Shown in pieces: positions 24,296-35,926 of a stretch of 64,000 bases of DNA; position 1 is the first letter of the stretch; the number at the start of each line of letters is the position of its first letter. Where the stretch lies: positions 234,624,297 to 234,688,296 of the forward strand of contig OX336396.1 of the NCBI GenBank assembly GCA_946902985.2, written 5' to 3'. The position numbers and the translations under genes are program-made. The notes under the pieces are model-generated. The model was not told the origin of the DNA and searched no databases. It saw nothing but the letters and a program-made list of their open reading frames with translations. The DNA is from Meconema thalassinum (Eukaryota; Arthropoda; Insecta; Orthoptera; Tettigoniidae).

Positions 24296-25371
24296 AGCCT
24301 ATTTTCAATTTTGAAATAATAGGCTTATGAGATCACCTTTTGTCCGTGTGTGTGTGAGGTGTGTGTGAGTGTCCCCTAATAAATTCTAAACGGCTGGAGC
24401 GATTTCAATGAAACTCGGTAAGTTCATAGCACTATTCCGGACGACCTAGACTGAGCCCTTCAAATTTTGTTATGTCTCACCAATCCAACATGGCGGCTGT
24501 GCGAAATAATTCACCAGCATTCAATATCTCCGAAACTATTCCCGATATCACCCTGGATTTTTTTTACGGTGATAAAGGGAACTACTAAAAGTTCACCTAT
24601 GAGACTTTTGAAAAACTGGTAACTACAAAACCAACATGGCGGCCACGCGAATTTGCGACTTTTAAATAGACGTTTCTCGCCATTTAACCAACCAAACGCA
24701 ATAAAACTTGGTACAGTATATGTTTATACACATTGTAATGCACCGACATCTAACTTCGTTCAATTGTTTACATAACCACAAGATGGCGGATGAGCGAACA
24801 TTTCACCGGCAATCTATATCTCGGAAACTATTAGCGGTATCATCCTGAAATTTTGTACGGAGATAAAGGGCACTACTGGAAGTTCATCTATAAGACTTTC
24901 AAAAACCGGTTACCTACAAAATGAACATGGCGGCCAAGCGAATTTGAAAATTTTAAATAGACCTTTCTCGCGTTTCAATGTTCCAACCGAAATGAAATCT
25001 GGTTCAGGAAATGTTTATACACATTGTAATACACTGGTATCTAATTTAGTTCAATTGTTTACATAACCTCAAGATGGCGGCTTTGCGAATTTTGAAATTA
25101 AGTTTTCATTTCTTGTGTCGTAATCATGCGATCGATGTGAAAGTTTGAATAATGAACCTACGCCATAAGTTTCCTTTAATGGTACATGACTCTATGGCCT
25201 ATACATTTAACAATCCAACATGGCGACCATCCGAAATATTTAGTCGATTCTCAATATCTATGAATCTATTACAGCAATCAAACTGAAATTTTGTATGTTG
25301 ATAGTGGCAGTTAACTTAAGTAGGATATATGAAAATAGGCTGTATAATTATTTACGGAACTACTTGTTAAG
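24296..25371 (+). mobile_element. R-family repeat, subtype with ATGGCGGC units
   Basis: Starts AGCCTATTTTCAATTTTG with a hairpin (CCTATTTTCAATTTTGAAATAATAGG) and ends ACGGAACTACTTGTTAA, the same terminal signatures as the R copies at 18513, 47199 and 49148. The interior is a tandem run of ~146-bp units, each carrying AANATGGCGGC at 24490, 24636, 24783, 24927, 25074 and 25220 (spacing 146, 147, 144, 147, 146). Interrupts SINE-5. Confidence 0.8.
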
Positions 25372-25445
25372 AGCGTTAAAATCCCTCAGTATGCCTTCCT
25401 TTGGAGGGGAAGTAAAGCCGGCGGTCACATGTCATAGATTTATAG
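25372..25445 (+). mobile_element. SINE family 5, body (split copy)
   Basis: GAGCGTTAAAATCCCTCAG, then GGAGGGGAAGTAAAGCCGG and GTCATAGATTTATAGCATG, collinear with the uninterrupted copy at 769-935. Confidence 0.75.
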
Positions 25446-25469
25446 CATGATGAAGAACCTTCCACCGAT

Positions 25470-25998
25470 TACACATGTGTGAAGCGAAATTGTCAGGGCC
25501 TGTTTTTCTCTATAAAATAGTAAACAATAAAATTGACGACGCTAAAATTCGAGAGAGAATTACGTTATATGTACCAGCTGTGAAACCTAGTAGATTCCGA
25601 AACATTTTCTTTATTCCGAGAGTTCACACAGACAACCATAAAAACTCGCCGATTAACAGAATTTTATCCCACTATAATAAAGTTCATCATCTTGACTTAG
25701 ATATTTTCAGTATGTCAGAAAACCAGTTTGCAGTGTCCTGTGATAAACTGCAAGATGTCTTGTAATATATTGTGCTGTATTCAGCCCATTTCCTTCTCAT
25801 ACCTAAACTTCCTTTTCTTCTTCTTATTATTATTATTATTTATAACGTGTTTCTCTATCTATATCTTCTCTTTATGTATCTTTTGTTTTTCTATTTATAT
25901 ATTGTTGTATATTATATGATTCTAGTAGTGAGCAATGTAATTGGGGCTTCCTGTAATGTTCACAACATAAGTAAATAAATAAATAAATAAATAAGATA
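25470..25998 (+). mobile_element. LINE 3' end with (AAAT)n tail
   Basis: The ORF from ~25475 to 25765 reads the C-terminal tail usual for jockey/CR1-like ORF2 proteins: FLYKIVNNKID, SRFRNIFFIPRVHTD, SPINRILSHYNKV, then LDIF. It is followed by a T-rich 3' UTR (25766-25960) and a terminal TAAA tandem tail to ~25998. The 5' part, including reverse transcriptase, is missing, as expected from incomplete target-primed reverse transcription. Confidence 0.75.
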
Positions 25999-26589
25999 TG
26001 ACTAACTCTCCTAGGTTCCAACGTTCGTCGCCAGGAGCCGTCAGCGGTGGCATCTAGTAACCAAGTTCAGAACTAGTTGGTCGTTGACGGTGGCGTATGG
26101 TAACAAAAGTTGAAACTACTTGAAAATCGCATGTCTGCAATCCTTACTTGAATTAAAAACAGATAACACACACTAATACAGCCATAACAATTAACACCGG
26201 TTATCAGACAGATTCTACACACACCTTAAGTACACGGGGCTACATGACCGCGATGTCGCAGCCCCTAAACTGAGGAACCAACCAACCTACATGCCACTCC
26301 AACTTTTATAGTCGGAATAAAATCCTCTTCACAGAGCCACATCTGTGTAGACGATGTATGTCTAGTCTTATTTTCCCCGATTCCATGCTATGGTGCGAAA
26401 GCCCCAGATTAGTTTTGTGTTTGTATGTAAATAATTATTAACAAATACAATTTAACATGAAAGCATTGTTTTAACATTGAATGTCGTCCATTACGTTATG
26501 GTGATGATGATGATGATGATACTTGATGTTTTAAGGGGCCTAACATCTAGGTTATCGGCCCCATTACGTTATGGATGCAGACGTTTTGT
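25999..26589. other. Unclassified with short SINE-like remnants
   Basis: 26490-26520 is a GAT tandem tract followed by GGGGCCTAACATCTAGG and ATCGGCCCC, resembling a SINE 3' part. 26215-26290 may be another. No gene recognised. Confidence 0.35.
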
Positions 26590-27475
26590 GTTTAGGGGAA
26601 TTTTGTAGTATTTGTATAAGCATTTACCGTACCAAGTGTTACTGCACTCGGATGATTAAATCGCAAGAAACGTCCAATTAAATATTTATATTTCGTGTCG
26701 CCGCCAAGTTCGATTTGCGCTCTCCAGATTATTGAAAGTCCCATAGGTGAACTTATGTTCATGTCCTCTATCAACAAACAAAATTTTATTTTGATTGCTA
26801 TCATAGATTAATAGATAATGAGAACCGTCTAAATATTTTGGATGGTCGCCATGTTGGATTTTTATATGTACAGTATATAGGCCATAGAGTTTTGTACTAT
26901 TACATGGCAATTTTTACGTAGGTTCATTGCTCAAACGTTCACTTCGATCGCAAAATTAATACACAAAAATAAAATTTTAATTTTAAAATTGCGCACAGCC
27001 GCCATCTTAAGGATATGTATACAATGGAACTACATTAGATACCAGAGCATTACAATGTGTATATATATTTACTATACCACGTTTTACTGCGTTTGGATTG
27101 TTAAATTGGGAGTAAAGTCTACTTAAATGTTTCAACTTTGCTTGGCCGCCATGTTCGTTTTGTAGTTAATAGATGTTTGAAAGTCTCACAGATGAACTCC
27201 TAGTAGTTTCCTTTATCACCGTAAAAAGCAGGGTGATATCAGTAATAGTTTCGGAGATATAGAATGCCAGTGGAATATTTCGCATAGCCGCCATGTTGGA
27301 TTGGTGAGACGTAATAAAATTTAAAAGGCACGGTCGGGGTCGGCCAAAATAGTACTATGACTTTACCGAGTTTTATTGAAATCGCTCCAGCCGTTTAGAA
27401 GTTATTAGGGGTGGGGTGCACACACATACACACACATGGACAAAAGGTGATATCATAAGCCTATTTTTGATGTGT
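26590..27475 (-). mobile_element. R-family repeat, ATGGCGGC subtype, inverted
   Basis: Inverted relative of 24296-25371: CGCCAT blocks at 26847, 27000, 27147 and 27289, with the family phrase CGCTCCAGCCGTTTAGAAG near the right end and CATAAGCCTATTTTTGATG at the terminus. The left end is truncated. Confidence 0.75.
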
Positions 27476-28300
27476 AACATCTTTCCATTCGCCCATGGGG
27501 AATGTATATCACATATGGATTACTTCAAGGTTTGAAGGCGCCATTAAGAATATTCCTACAGTAAATCATCTTCAAGTTGTCGTTCTTTGGTGTAAAAATA
27601 TTCGTTATATCATATTTGCTGAAAACAATTATGATTTATTAAGAGTCTCTTTTCCAATCTCTGGATAAAAGTGATGGCTACTCCCCGAGTTATTTTTGAT
27701 CAACACTTTCATACTGAACGGTAAACGCTCATGCGAATTCTGGTGTCAACTGATTGAAACGCAAACCACCTGTTCAAAATCTTCGTATCAGTATTTAAAT
27801 ATGATATGCTTTAATAATGAAACATTGTAACTAGACGGCAAAGCCGGTATTATGTTTCTGCACAATGGCTATTCAGATATTAACCCACATTGCGGTAATG
27901 CAGTGATTAATATAATGTATATCGATTTTTTTTAATACGGGAACTGGGCTAGCCTTTCATAGGAATTCCCTTTACTGTCAATTTAAAACTCAATTCCACG
28001 CAGGAACATTATCGAAAATAAGCAAAATATTAATGGAGCATAAAAAGTTACTTCCATAAATTACCGGCACGTGAAAATAAGTAACTGTGTGTACTCGAAA
28101 AATCTGTGGTTGTAATAGCTGTGTGACTAGCCCCTTGGTCTGCGAATCGTGAGGTCTGGGGTTCGAATCCCAGTCCCGGTAAATGTTTTTGCTACCAGAT
28201 TATCGATTTAAACGATATCTATCATAACATTATACGTCATTCTAACAGAATCTACATGAAATTACGCTTTATCTAATTTTAATTACAATAGTTTGCACCA
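27476..28300. other. Unclassified; one tRNA-like fragment
   Basis: 28120-28185 holds CCTTGGTCTGCGAATCG and the B-box-like GGGTTCGAATCCC, probably a decayed SINE head rather than a tRNA gene, since no full cloverleaf forms. The rest is AT-rich with nothing recognised. Confidence 0.35.
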
Positions 28301-28301
28301 G

Positions 28302-28427
28302 GTCGCCTCCGTAGCGGTCAGCATGGTTAGCTGGAGGTCCCGCTCTGCCACGAAATTTGAAAAGTGGTGTGAGGACTGGAACGGGGTCTACTAAGCCTCA
28401 GGTGGCCAAAATGAGTAGAGGGGGTTC
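28302..28427 (+). mobile_element. SINE family 1 head and partial body, 3'-truncated
   Basis: TCGCCTCCGTAGCGGTCAGC, then AACGGGGTCTACTAAGCC and AGTAGAGGGGGTTCGAT. It stops at the point where LINE reverse transcriptase sequence begins; GGTTCGATT belongs to the SINE consensus and GATTTC to the RT motif, so the junction lies in shared bases. Confidence 0.75.
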
Positions 28428-29206
28428 GATTTCAGTAAGGCTTTTGACTGTGTGACTCACAATATACTTCTTGCAAAGCTGAAATCTTTTGGCTTCTCTC
28501 AGAGTTGTCTTTCCTGGTTCAAATCATACCTTTCCATGCGTACACAGACAGTGGTCCTCGCGGATGGCTCCTCCTCAGACTGGAAATCGGTAGAAAGTGG
28601 AGTACCTCAGGGATCTGTCTTAAGTCCACTATGCTTCTCGATATATATAAACGATGAATTCCGAAATAGTTCTTTTCATATATACGCTGATGACCTCCAA
28701 GCCTATTTTCACCTCACGCCTATCACTGCATGTGATCGTATAAATCTGTTTAATGAAGACATTGACAGGCTTTGTGAATGGGCCCTAAATCATAATCTTA
28801 ACTTGAACATATCTAAAACACAACTTATATCCATTGGATATACAAAACTTCTAAATTCAGTAGATTTTAATTCACTACCACCCATCAAGATACTAGATAA
28901 TAATATTAAATATAGCAACACTGTCAATAATCTCGGAGTGATATTTGATAGAACACTGTTGTGGGCAGAGCATACGTCTAATATGGTAAGGAAGGTTGTA
29001 TCAACTATGCATCTCCTGAAAAGGACTGTTTCTTACACCCCTCCCTTCGTCCAAACTCTCATTTTTCCAATCATTGATTATGGCTCTGCTGTATACAATG
29101 ATTTACCAGAAACACAGAACATCAAATTACAAAGAGTCCAGAATGCATGTGTTCGGTACATTCTGGATGTAAGGCGAGATGAACATATCACCAAGGCTTC
29201 ATAACT
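28419..29206 (+). pseudogene. LINE reverse transcriptase fragment
   Basis: Non-LTR reverse transcriptase core, open in one frame. Motif A reads DFSKAFDCVTH (28428-28460), motif B SGVPQGSVLSPLCFSIYIND, motif C YADD near 28683-28694, then LNISKTQ and the thumb region ending DVRRDEHITKAS. Only the middle and 3' part of RT is present: endonuclease and fingers are missing upstream, and the C-terminal zinc region is missing downstream. Family jockey/R1-like by motif style; exact clade not determined. Confidence 0.85.
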
Positions 29207-29214
29207 TAACATAA

Positions 29215-30042
29215 CGAAAATGGTTGTTTGGGTAGATTATATAACAAAATGGGTCTTGGTCACATTGTGGTCGTTACGTTTCATATCCGGACGTCATTTG
29301 TATCGCATGGTAACGTTATTGGGCCATATAACGTTATTCTGATATTGGTTATCGTAGAAACGAAATAGTATTGTCCGACAGAAATAACGTTATTTGAATT
29401 AGTCTCTCGAAAAATATCCCCTGATACCGTTATTCGGACTAATAACGTTCTTCGGATATCGGTTATCGTAGAAACGAAATACTAGTGCCCACCTGAAATA
29501 ACGTTATCGGAATACATATCTCGAAAAAAATCTCCTAATATCGTTATTTGGACTGATAACGTTATTCGAATATCAGTTAACCAAGGAACGAAATGGTAGT
29601 GCCCGCCTGAAATAACGTTATCGGAATACATATCTCGAAAAATATTCCCCCAATACCGTTATTAGGATTAATAACGTTATTCGGATATTGGTTATCTCAG
29701 GAACGAAATGGTAGTGCTCACTAGAAATAACGTTATTTGAATAGATCTCTCCAAAAAAATCCCCCAATACCGTTATTCAGACTAATAATGTTATTCGGAT
29801 ATCGGTTATCGCGGGAACGAAATGGTAGTGCTCACTATAAATAACGTTATTTGAATACATCTCTCGAACATTATTCCCCCAATACCGTTATTCGGATTAA
29901 TAACGTTATTCGGATATCGGTTATCGCAGGAACGAAATGGTAGTGCTCACTAGAAATAACGTTATTTGAATATATCTATCGAAAAATATTTCCTCAATAC
30001 CGTTATTCGGACTAATAACGTTATTCGCATATCGTTTATATA
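29215..30042. repeat. ~116-bp tandem satellite rich in TAACGTTA palindromes
   Basis: Seven or so imperfect units of about 115-118 bp (repeated TTATCG..GGAACGAAATGGTAG at 29346, 29461, 29574, 29690, 29803, 29921). Within them the 8-bp palindrome TAACGTTA occurs twelve times perfectly between 29309 and 30022, mostly 53-60 bp apart, so each unit is two half-units. Confidence 0.85.
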
Positions 30043-31740
30043 TTACAAGCTGTACCCGGCATGCGTTGCAATGCCAATCAAAGAAAGTGTTGGCGTTGAA
30101 ATTCTGTTTCTTGAAGTGCTTTTGGATACACAACATGTTAACTGCCTCTAAGCTATCGTAAAATGGATTTTCTAATTTAGAACCATTCGTGGGAGCGTGC
30201 ACAAAAGTTTCATCGCTGTCACTCATTTGTTGAATCTACTCGTGCGCTACCTATTGAGAAATGTATTACTAAGTCGAAGCCCTTCCCTGGCGTGTACACA
30301 ATAACTCATCAAGGTTTCATCGCAATCGAAGAATGTTATATGAACGCAATAGGGGATTTTGTTGAAACGCTTCGCGCGTCGTAACCCATTTGTTGCATCT
30401 ACTCTTGCGCTACTTATTGTGAAATGGATTTACTAAGTCCCCTTCCCTGGCGGGTAAACAATAACTGATCAATGTTTCATCGCAATCGGATGAATAGTAT
30501 ATGAACGCATACCTGATTTTGTTTAAAGGATTCGCGCTCCGTCACTCATTTGTTGAATCTACTCGTGCGCTACCTACTGTAAAATGTATTTACTAAGTTA
30601 GAAACCGTCACGTAAGTGTCCACAACATCTCACCCAAGTTTCATCGCTATCGGACTAATGGGATATGAAGACATAGGGGACTGTATTGAAACGCTCCGCG
30701 TGTCGTCGTTCATTTGTCGAATCTACTCGTGTGCTACCTACTGTGAAATGTATTTACTAAGCCAGAAACCTTCCTTGGAGTGTCCACCATATTTCACCCA
30801 AGTTTCACCGCTAACGGCAGAATGGTATATGACCTTATACGGGACTTTGTTGAAACGCTTCGCACGTCGTCTCTCATTTGTTGAATCAACTTGTGCGCTG
30901 CATATTGTTTAGGGGATTTACTAAGCCAGAAATTTTCCATGACGTGTACACAACATCTCACCCAAGTTTCATAGCTACGGACGAATGGTACATGTATGCA
31001 TACGGGACTTGGTTGAAACGCTTCGCGTGTCGTCGCTCATTTGTTGATTCTACTCTTGCGCTACATATTGTAATATGGATGTACTCAGCCAGAAACCTTC
31101 CCTGGAGTGTACACAACATCTCACCCAAGTTTCATCGTAATCGGATGAATGGTATGTGAACGTATACGGGACGTTGTCAAAACGCTTCGCGCGTAGTCAT
31201 TCATTTGTTGAACATAAACGTGCGCTTCGTATTGTAAAATGGATTTACTTAGCCAGAAACCTTTCCTGGAGTGTACACAACAATTCACCAAACATTTATC
31301 ACTATCAGACGAATGGTATATGACTTTATACGGGACTTTGTTGAAACGCTTCGCGTGTCATCGCTCGTTTGTTGAATCTACTGGTGCGCTACCTATTGTA
31401 AAATGTATGTACTAAGCCAGAAACCTTCCTTGGAGTGTACACAACATCTCACCCAAGTTTCATCGCTATCAGATGAATGGTATATGGAATTATATGGGAC
31501 TTTGTTGAAACGCTTCACGCGTCGTCGCTCATTTGTTGATTCTACTCGTGCTCTACCTATTTTTAAAGGGATTTACTAAGCTAGAAACCTTCCCTGGAGT
31601 GCACACAAAATCTCAGCCTAGTTTCATCGCTATCGGACGAATGGTATATGAACGCAAACGTGACTTTGTTGAAATGCTTCGCACGTCGTAGCTCATTTGT
31701 TGAATCTACTCGTGCGCTGCCTATTTAAAAGTGGATGTAC
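30043..31740. repeat. ~163-bp minisatellite, left part
   Basis: Imperfect tandem units with the phrases CCCAAGTTTCATCGCTATCG, TGAAACGCTTCGCG and CATTTGTTGAATCTACTCG. The TGAAACGCT phrase recurs near 30363, 30525, 30688, 30851, 31013, 31175, 31341, 31507 and 31670 (steps 162-166). It begins after TATATTACAAGCTGTACCC at ~30043. The array is cut at GTAC (31737-31740) by element C and resumes at 46552. Confidence 0.88.
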
Positions 31741-34700
31741 TGTGCCCATTTAGCAAGAAATATGCCAATCACAGTATACCAGCGTAGCTCAATTCGGGAT
31801 TTCGGGGCAGCGGTAAGTTCCCCCACTCTGTGACTCACATATTTTGGATCAATTAGAGGATACACTTGCAAAATAACAACAAAAATCAACTCCTATTTAA
31901 ACACATTTAATTAATAAAATTAATGGCGCTACAAACACTTTAACAATTTAATTACTGACCCAATAAATCAACGGCTTGTTCCAAATGAACAAGGAATCAC
32001 AAATATAAACAAATATTGTATTCAAAACTTGTGGTTTCCACATAAACCAACAATTCTTACTTAGTCTCACTTCCATAAAGCACTAACATTAAGTTTACAT
32101 AACTCCGAGCTCTTTGGCTCCATGCATTTACATTATTATGGTGTCATTCTTGTACACCTCAAACACTATTATTTTTTTATTTTCTTATCTCTCAAAAACA
32201 AATATATAATTATATTTAAAAATCTAGGTTAATTATCTAACTCAATATTTTTGGGCATGTCCACACTTTCAGTTGTTATCATCTCTCTTTATTTCATAAA
32301 TATATTAAGGTAATCAGAAAATCAATTGTGTACTCCAGAGCGTGAAGGTACTTGACACAGTCAAAAAACTATAGTTACTCCCGAACTCAGTTGCCTTCAA
32401 TCAACTCGTGGAATCCCACGTCCATACATTATTACAATAGGGATTGTTATTTATCTCTTATGTCTTAGTAGACCATTATCATATAAGAAACTATGATCTG
32501 AACCGGCAAACGAAATATCCATCTACGAGGACCTCGGTTCAACGCCCGGGTCGTTAACAACATTAAACACTCCTGGTGTATTCATTCTCTTTACAACAGC
32601 TTACGAGACGGTCTCTGTTCCCTCTCGCTTTAAGGGAGCTAGACCCTACTACTTGGGGTGCGATTTATGACACGTAGGGTGACGGCGACTCCCTGTCTGA
32701 CCCAACGTTAGTATCTTATTTCCAAGGCTTTCAAAACAAACCTTCCCATTATATCCAGTTCTGGGGAGACCGGGCTTTACTGTACCGTATTCATTCAACA
32801 ACTATTCTTTGGTTCAAAGACCATTTTCGTATCCTTGGCAGTATTAATTATGAGAGGGTCCTCATTGATTGGGAAGATTAATACACATACGACGACGGAG
32901 AATTTAAGGGGCTTTTATCATAAGAAGATTCTGCCTTCGAATCTTTTCACGTGCCTCGGGAACCAATCCCTTACAGAGGACTTATACAAAATGCGATTTA
33001 GAGTCGGCCGTGGCCCATATGACATACGCTCAATAATACCATATATTAGCTCCCTTTTTAAATACATACACAATGCCTCGTGATACTATGTCACAAATAG
33101 AGGACTTATACAATTATCAATTCACTGCAACCAACTACCCTCCATAAGTAATGTACCAAGTATTTAACCACTACGCGTTCCTAGCGTGACACTTTAATAT
33201 TATATTTGCGCTCATTATGCGCTATGCATTATTTTAAGCCGAAAACGTCTTCCCAAGAACTGATAAATCTCTTTAGTAACAATTCATATTATTTTAATTC
33301 ACATATTAATCTTTCCGTTGTCGATAAATCGCTCCCTGTTTTAAATATTCCATTGAACCTCATCTCTTACACATACATTAAGGCTTAACGCTCTTATGTT
33401 CATATCAATTTATTTGATTTTTATTTAACATTTCCATATTTAATTATTATTATTATCTTTATTCTTTATACAAGCTCAAAAGCTACTTCTTTCATATCTC
33501 AACTTTACTTTATTTCAATGTCTTTCATGATAATTAATGATATTTCGCTTGCTCTTATGACATTTGTTAAATACATTAACCCTTTATTCACATATTTCCT
33601 CTACGGGATTTATTCTTTACATAATTATTTATAATTTCTCAATTTTATTTATATTATTGTTCAGACCGTGTTCCTACTTATTCAGTGTTTATTTATTAAA
33701 ACACATCCCTTTTACTCAAAAACTCCGGTGGGTTGGTACACAACCAATTTCTGACACCAAAATAAGATGAATTTAGTACTCACATGTTTCCAGATCATCC
33801 CATGATCTTTAATCTGGTGCGGTGCTTCATTTTTGGGCCCACTTTGAACTTTTACTCCATATTACAGGAATTCATCTTACGTAAAAACACTTTTTGACAT
33901 ATATTTAAAACACTTAACATTGACGACATTTTTATATACTGATGTGTCCCTTTTGAACACATAATAAACACTAAAAATATTAATTTAACACACAATCTTG
34001 ATTATTTTACACTTCACAATTCTCGATCACTAGGCCGTATTTCTGAGCCTATCACACGTGATCTTCTTAAATTCCCGTTTCCAAGGGTGATATTTATTCG
34101 AGGTCGGCTTCTATCCTGCAGAATGCGAAAGTCTTGAACCATCTACTGTTCCCTTGAGTCAAATTCTGCTACTCCTATCCTGGATCACCGGCTATTTGTC
34201 TAGCTTGAACGGCTTCTATGTAGATCTGTCTATCGATCCTAACGAAAGTCTATACGGATCGAGGTCCTCTCAAAGACCTATAGATTTAGTTTATATCAGC
34301 TAGTACTTCTCGATTCTAGTATTTTTGGAATAGTTCGCCTGCTTTCTGGAGATAATGTTTATAGTCTCCTATCTTCTTTATTTGAACTGTTTTAACACTC
34401 CTACGTTTCTGATATACGTTCCGAACCTTATTCTGTTCTTCCCTTTTAGGGTTCTTCAATTTACATAACAGTTTATCTGTCTGGTACGATACTTCCGTAC
34501 GTTATGATCTATTCGTTCGTGCTTTTAACGACCTATCGCCTTTAAGTCCGACGTTCGCAGCCTGCTCTGACTATATCTTACGAATTTTCACTTTAACTTG
34601 TATACAGTCGGGCCTAAATCCTATAATTAGGATTTTCCTAATATTTCACTACGGCGATACTTTAAAATTTCGTCTTGACCACTCCTTATGGAGGCAAGCA

Positions 34701-35701
34701 AGCCGTTAATACTGCGATGCCTGTGGCTATCGGATCTTACTTCTGCGGTGTAACACAGCATTTCTCCCCTCAAGGAGTACTGGTAGCTGTTTTCGATGTA
34801 ACGCAGAGTTACGTCCCCTCACGGACTGTCGGAATGACTACTTCTACGTCGTGGTGCAGCACTTCCCCTCACGGAGTGCTCGTATGACTGCAAGTGCTGA
34901 TATAACTTCACGTCCTCCTGGACGGATTCGTACTGCGATGATGCGTGGCAACACCCCCTCAGGCTGTTCAAGACTGCATGGTTGGCTTGGTAAACCCCGA
35001 AGCTTTATACTATTTTACTACAAAAAAATAAGACTCTAGCCTTTCCTGTGGTCAACTTCTAAAATAATGGTGCCACAAATATAAAAATTATACCTTCCGA
35101 AAGCTCGTCTTCTCAATGTCAAATGATCTTATTGCACCTAAGAATCGATCGTGCAATTCGGAGATATTAATTAATTTCTCGTCCTCAATTGTGTGGGTGT
35201 TGCATTCCTTTTGCTCAATCCCCTCCACAGAGACCGTGGTACTTCCCCAATGACGTCGTCTTACGTTAGCAGTTTTTTTCTGCGCAATTATTAAATGGTT
35301 TCTCTTTACTGAAAAATCTCTCATTCAAAATGATTCACTGTACTGTACTTGTTTACTCATTATTATGCTCGTAAACGTGTTAAATTTAATTATTCCTCTT
35401 CTGGCGCATAAGCAGTGTTGTCAATTTCCAGCAACGTCAGCTCGAATTCCGATTCAGGCTTCCTTGTCTATCACGGTGGAAATTTCCACTCGGTTATTAA
35501 TACTCGTGACCAGCCCTCTCTTGAATGTCGAGTGGGGTGATCTCATCTAAGGAACATCTGTCCCTAGTCGCTTGCACAATGTTAAGCTATAATCCTGGCT
35601 TAAAATCTCTCTCCGTTCCTTTAGGAAACTATACGTTTCTTTCATTTCTTCCTTAAGGACATGGGTTCGACCTTCCATGGACCCTATGGCACATGGGTTC
35701 A
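31741..35701 (-). repeat. 3' LTR of element C (3961 bp)
   Basis: On the + strand it runs from TGTGCCCATTTAGC to CACATGGGTTCA; read on the - strand it starts TGAACCCATGTGCC and ends AAATGGGCACA. Its last bases GGGCACA resemble the GGGTACA ends of LTRs A and B. Around 34765-34885 it holds three ~48-bp degenerate repeats built on CCCCTCA(A/C)GGA. No credible protein. Confidence 0.93.
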
Positions 35702-35702
35702 T

Positions 35703-35714
35703 CTCTCCCCTCCT
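35703..35714 (-). promoter_or_regulatory. Polypurine tract of element C
   Basis: AAGGAGGGGAGA on the - strand, directly before the 3' LTR. Confidence 0.85.
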
Positions 35715-35926
35715 TAGGTAAATAAATTTTCGAAAATTCTTGAGGAAATTTATTTCAATTTAATTTGTATTTCTTTATTCGTCGAAGCCATCATAACGTC
35801 ATCCGTATTTACTGTTGTTTTTACTTCTTAAAGTCGTATCCGGTAATTGTGTAGGTCGGGTATGCTCTGTCCCAACCCTTTCTTTCTTTCTTTCTTTATT
35901 TGTCTGGACTTTAAGTTCCCAGAACC

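Noticed and set aside
28123..28185. Possible tRNA gene with GGGTTCGAATCCC
   Set aside because: No matching acceptor stem or full-length fold; more likely a decayed SINE head.
29215..31740. CRISPR-like array
   Set aside because: Units are 115-165 bp imperfect tandem repeats without constant short repeats and unique spacers, and the DNA is eukaryotic.
32835..33083. 82-codon ORF repeated in both LTRs of element C (also 43683)
   Set aside because: Duplicated only because LTRs are; no recognisable domain and overlapping a poorly conserved region.
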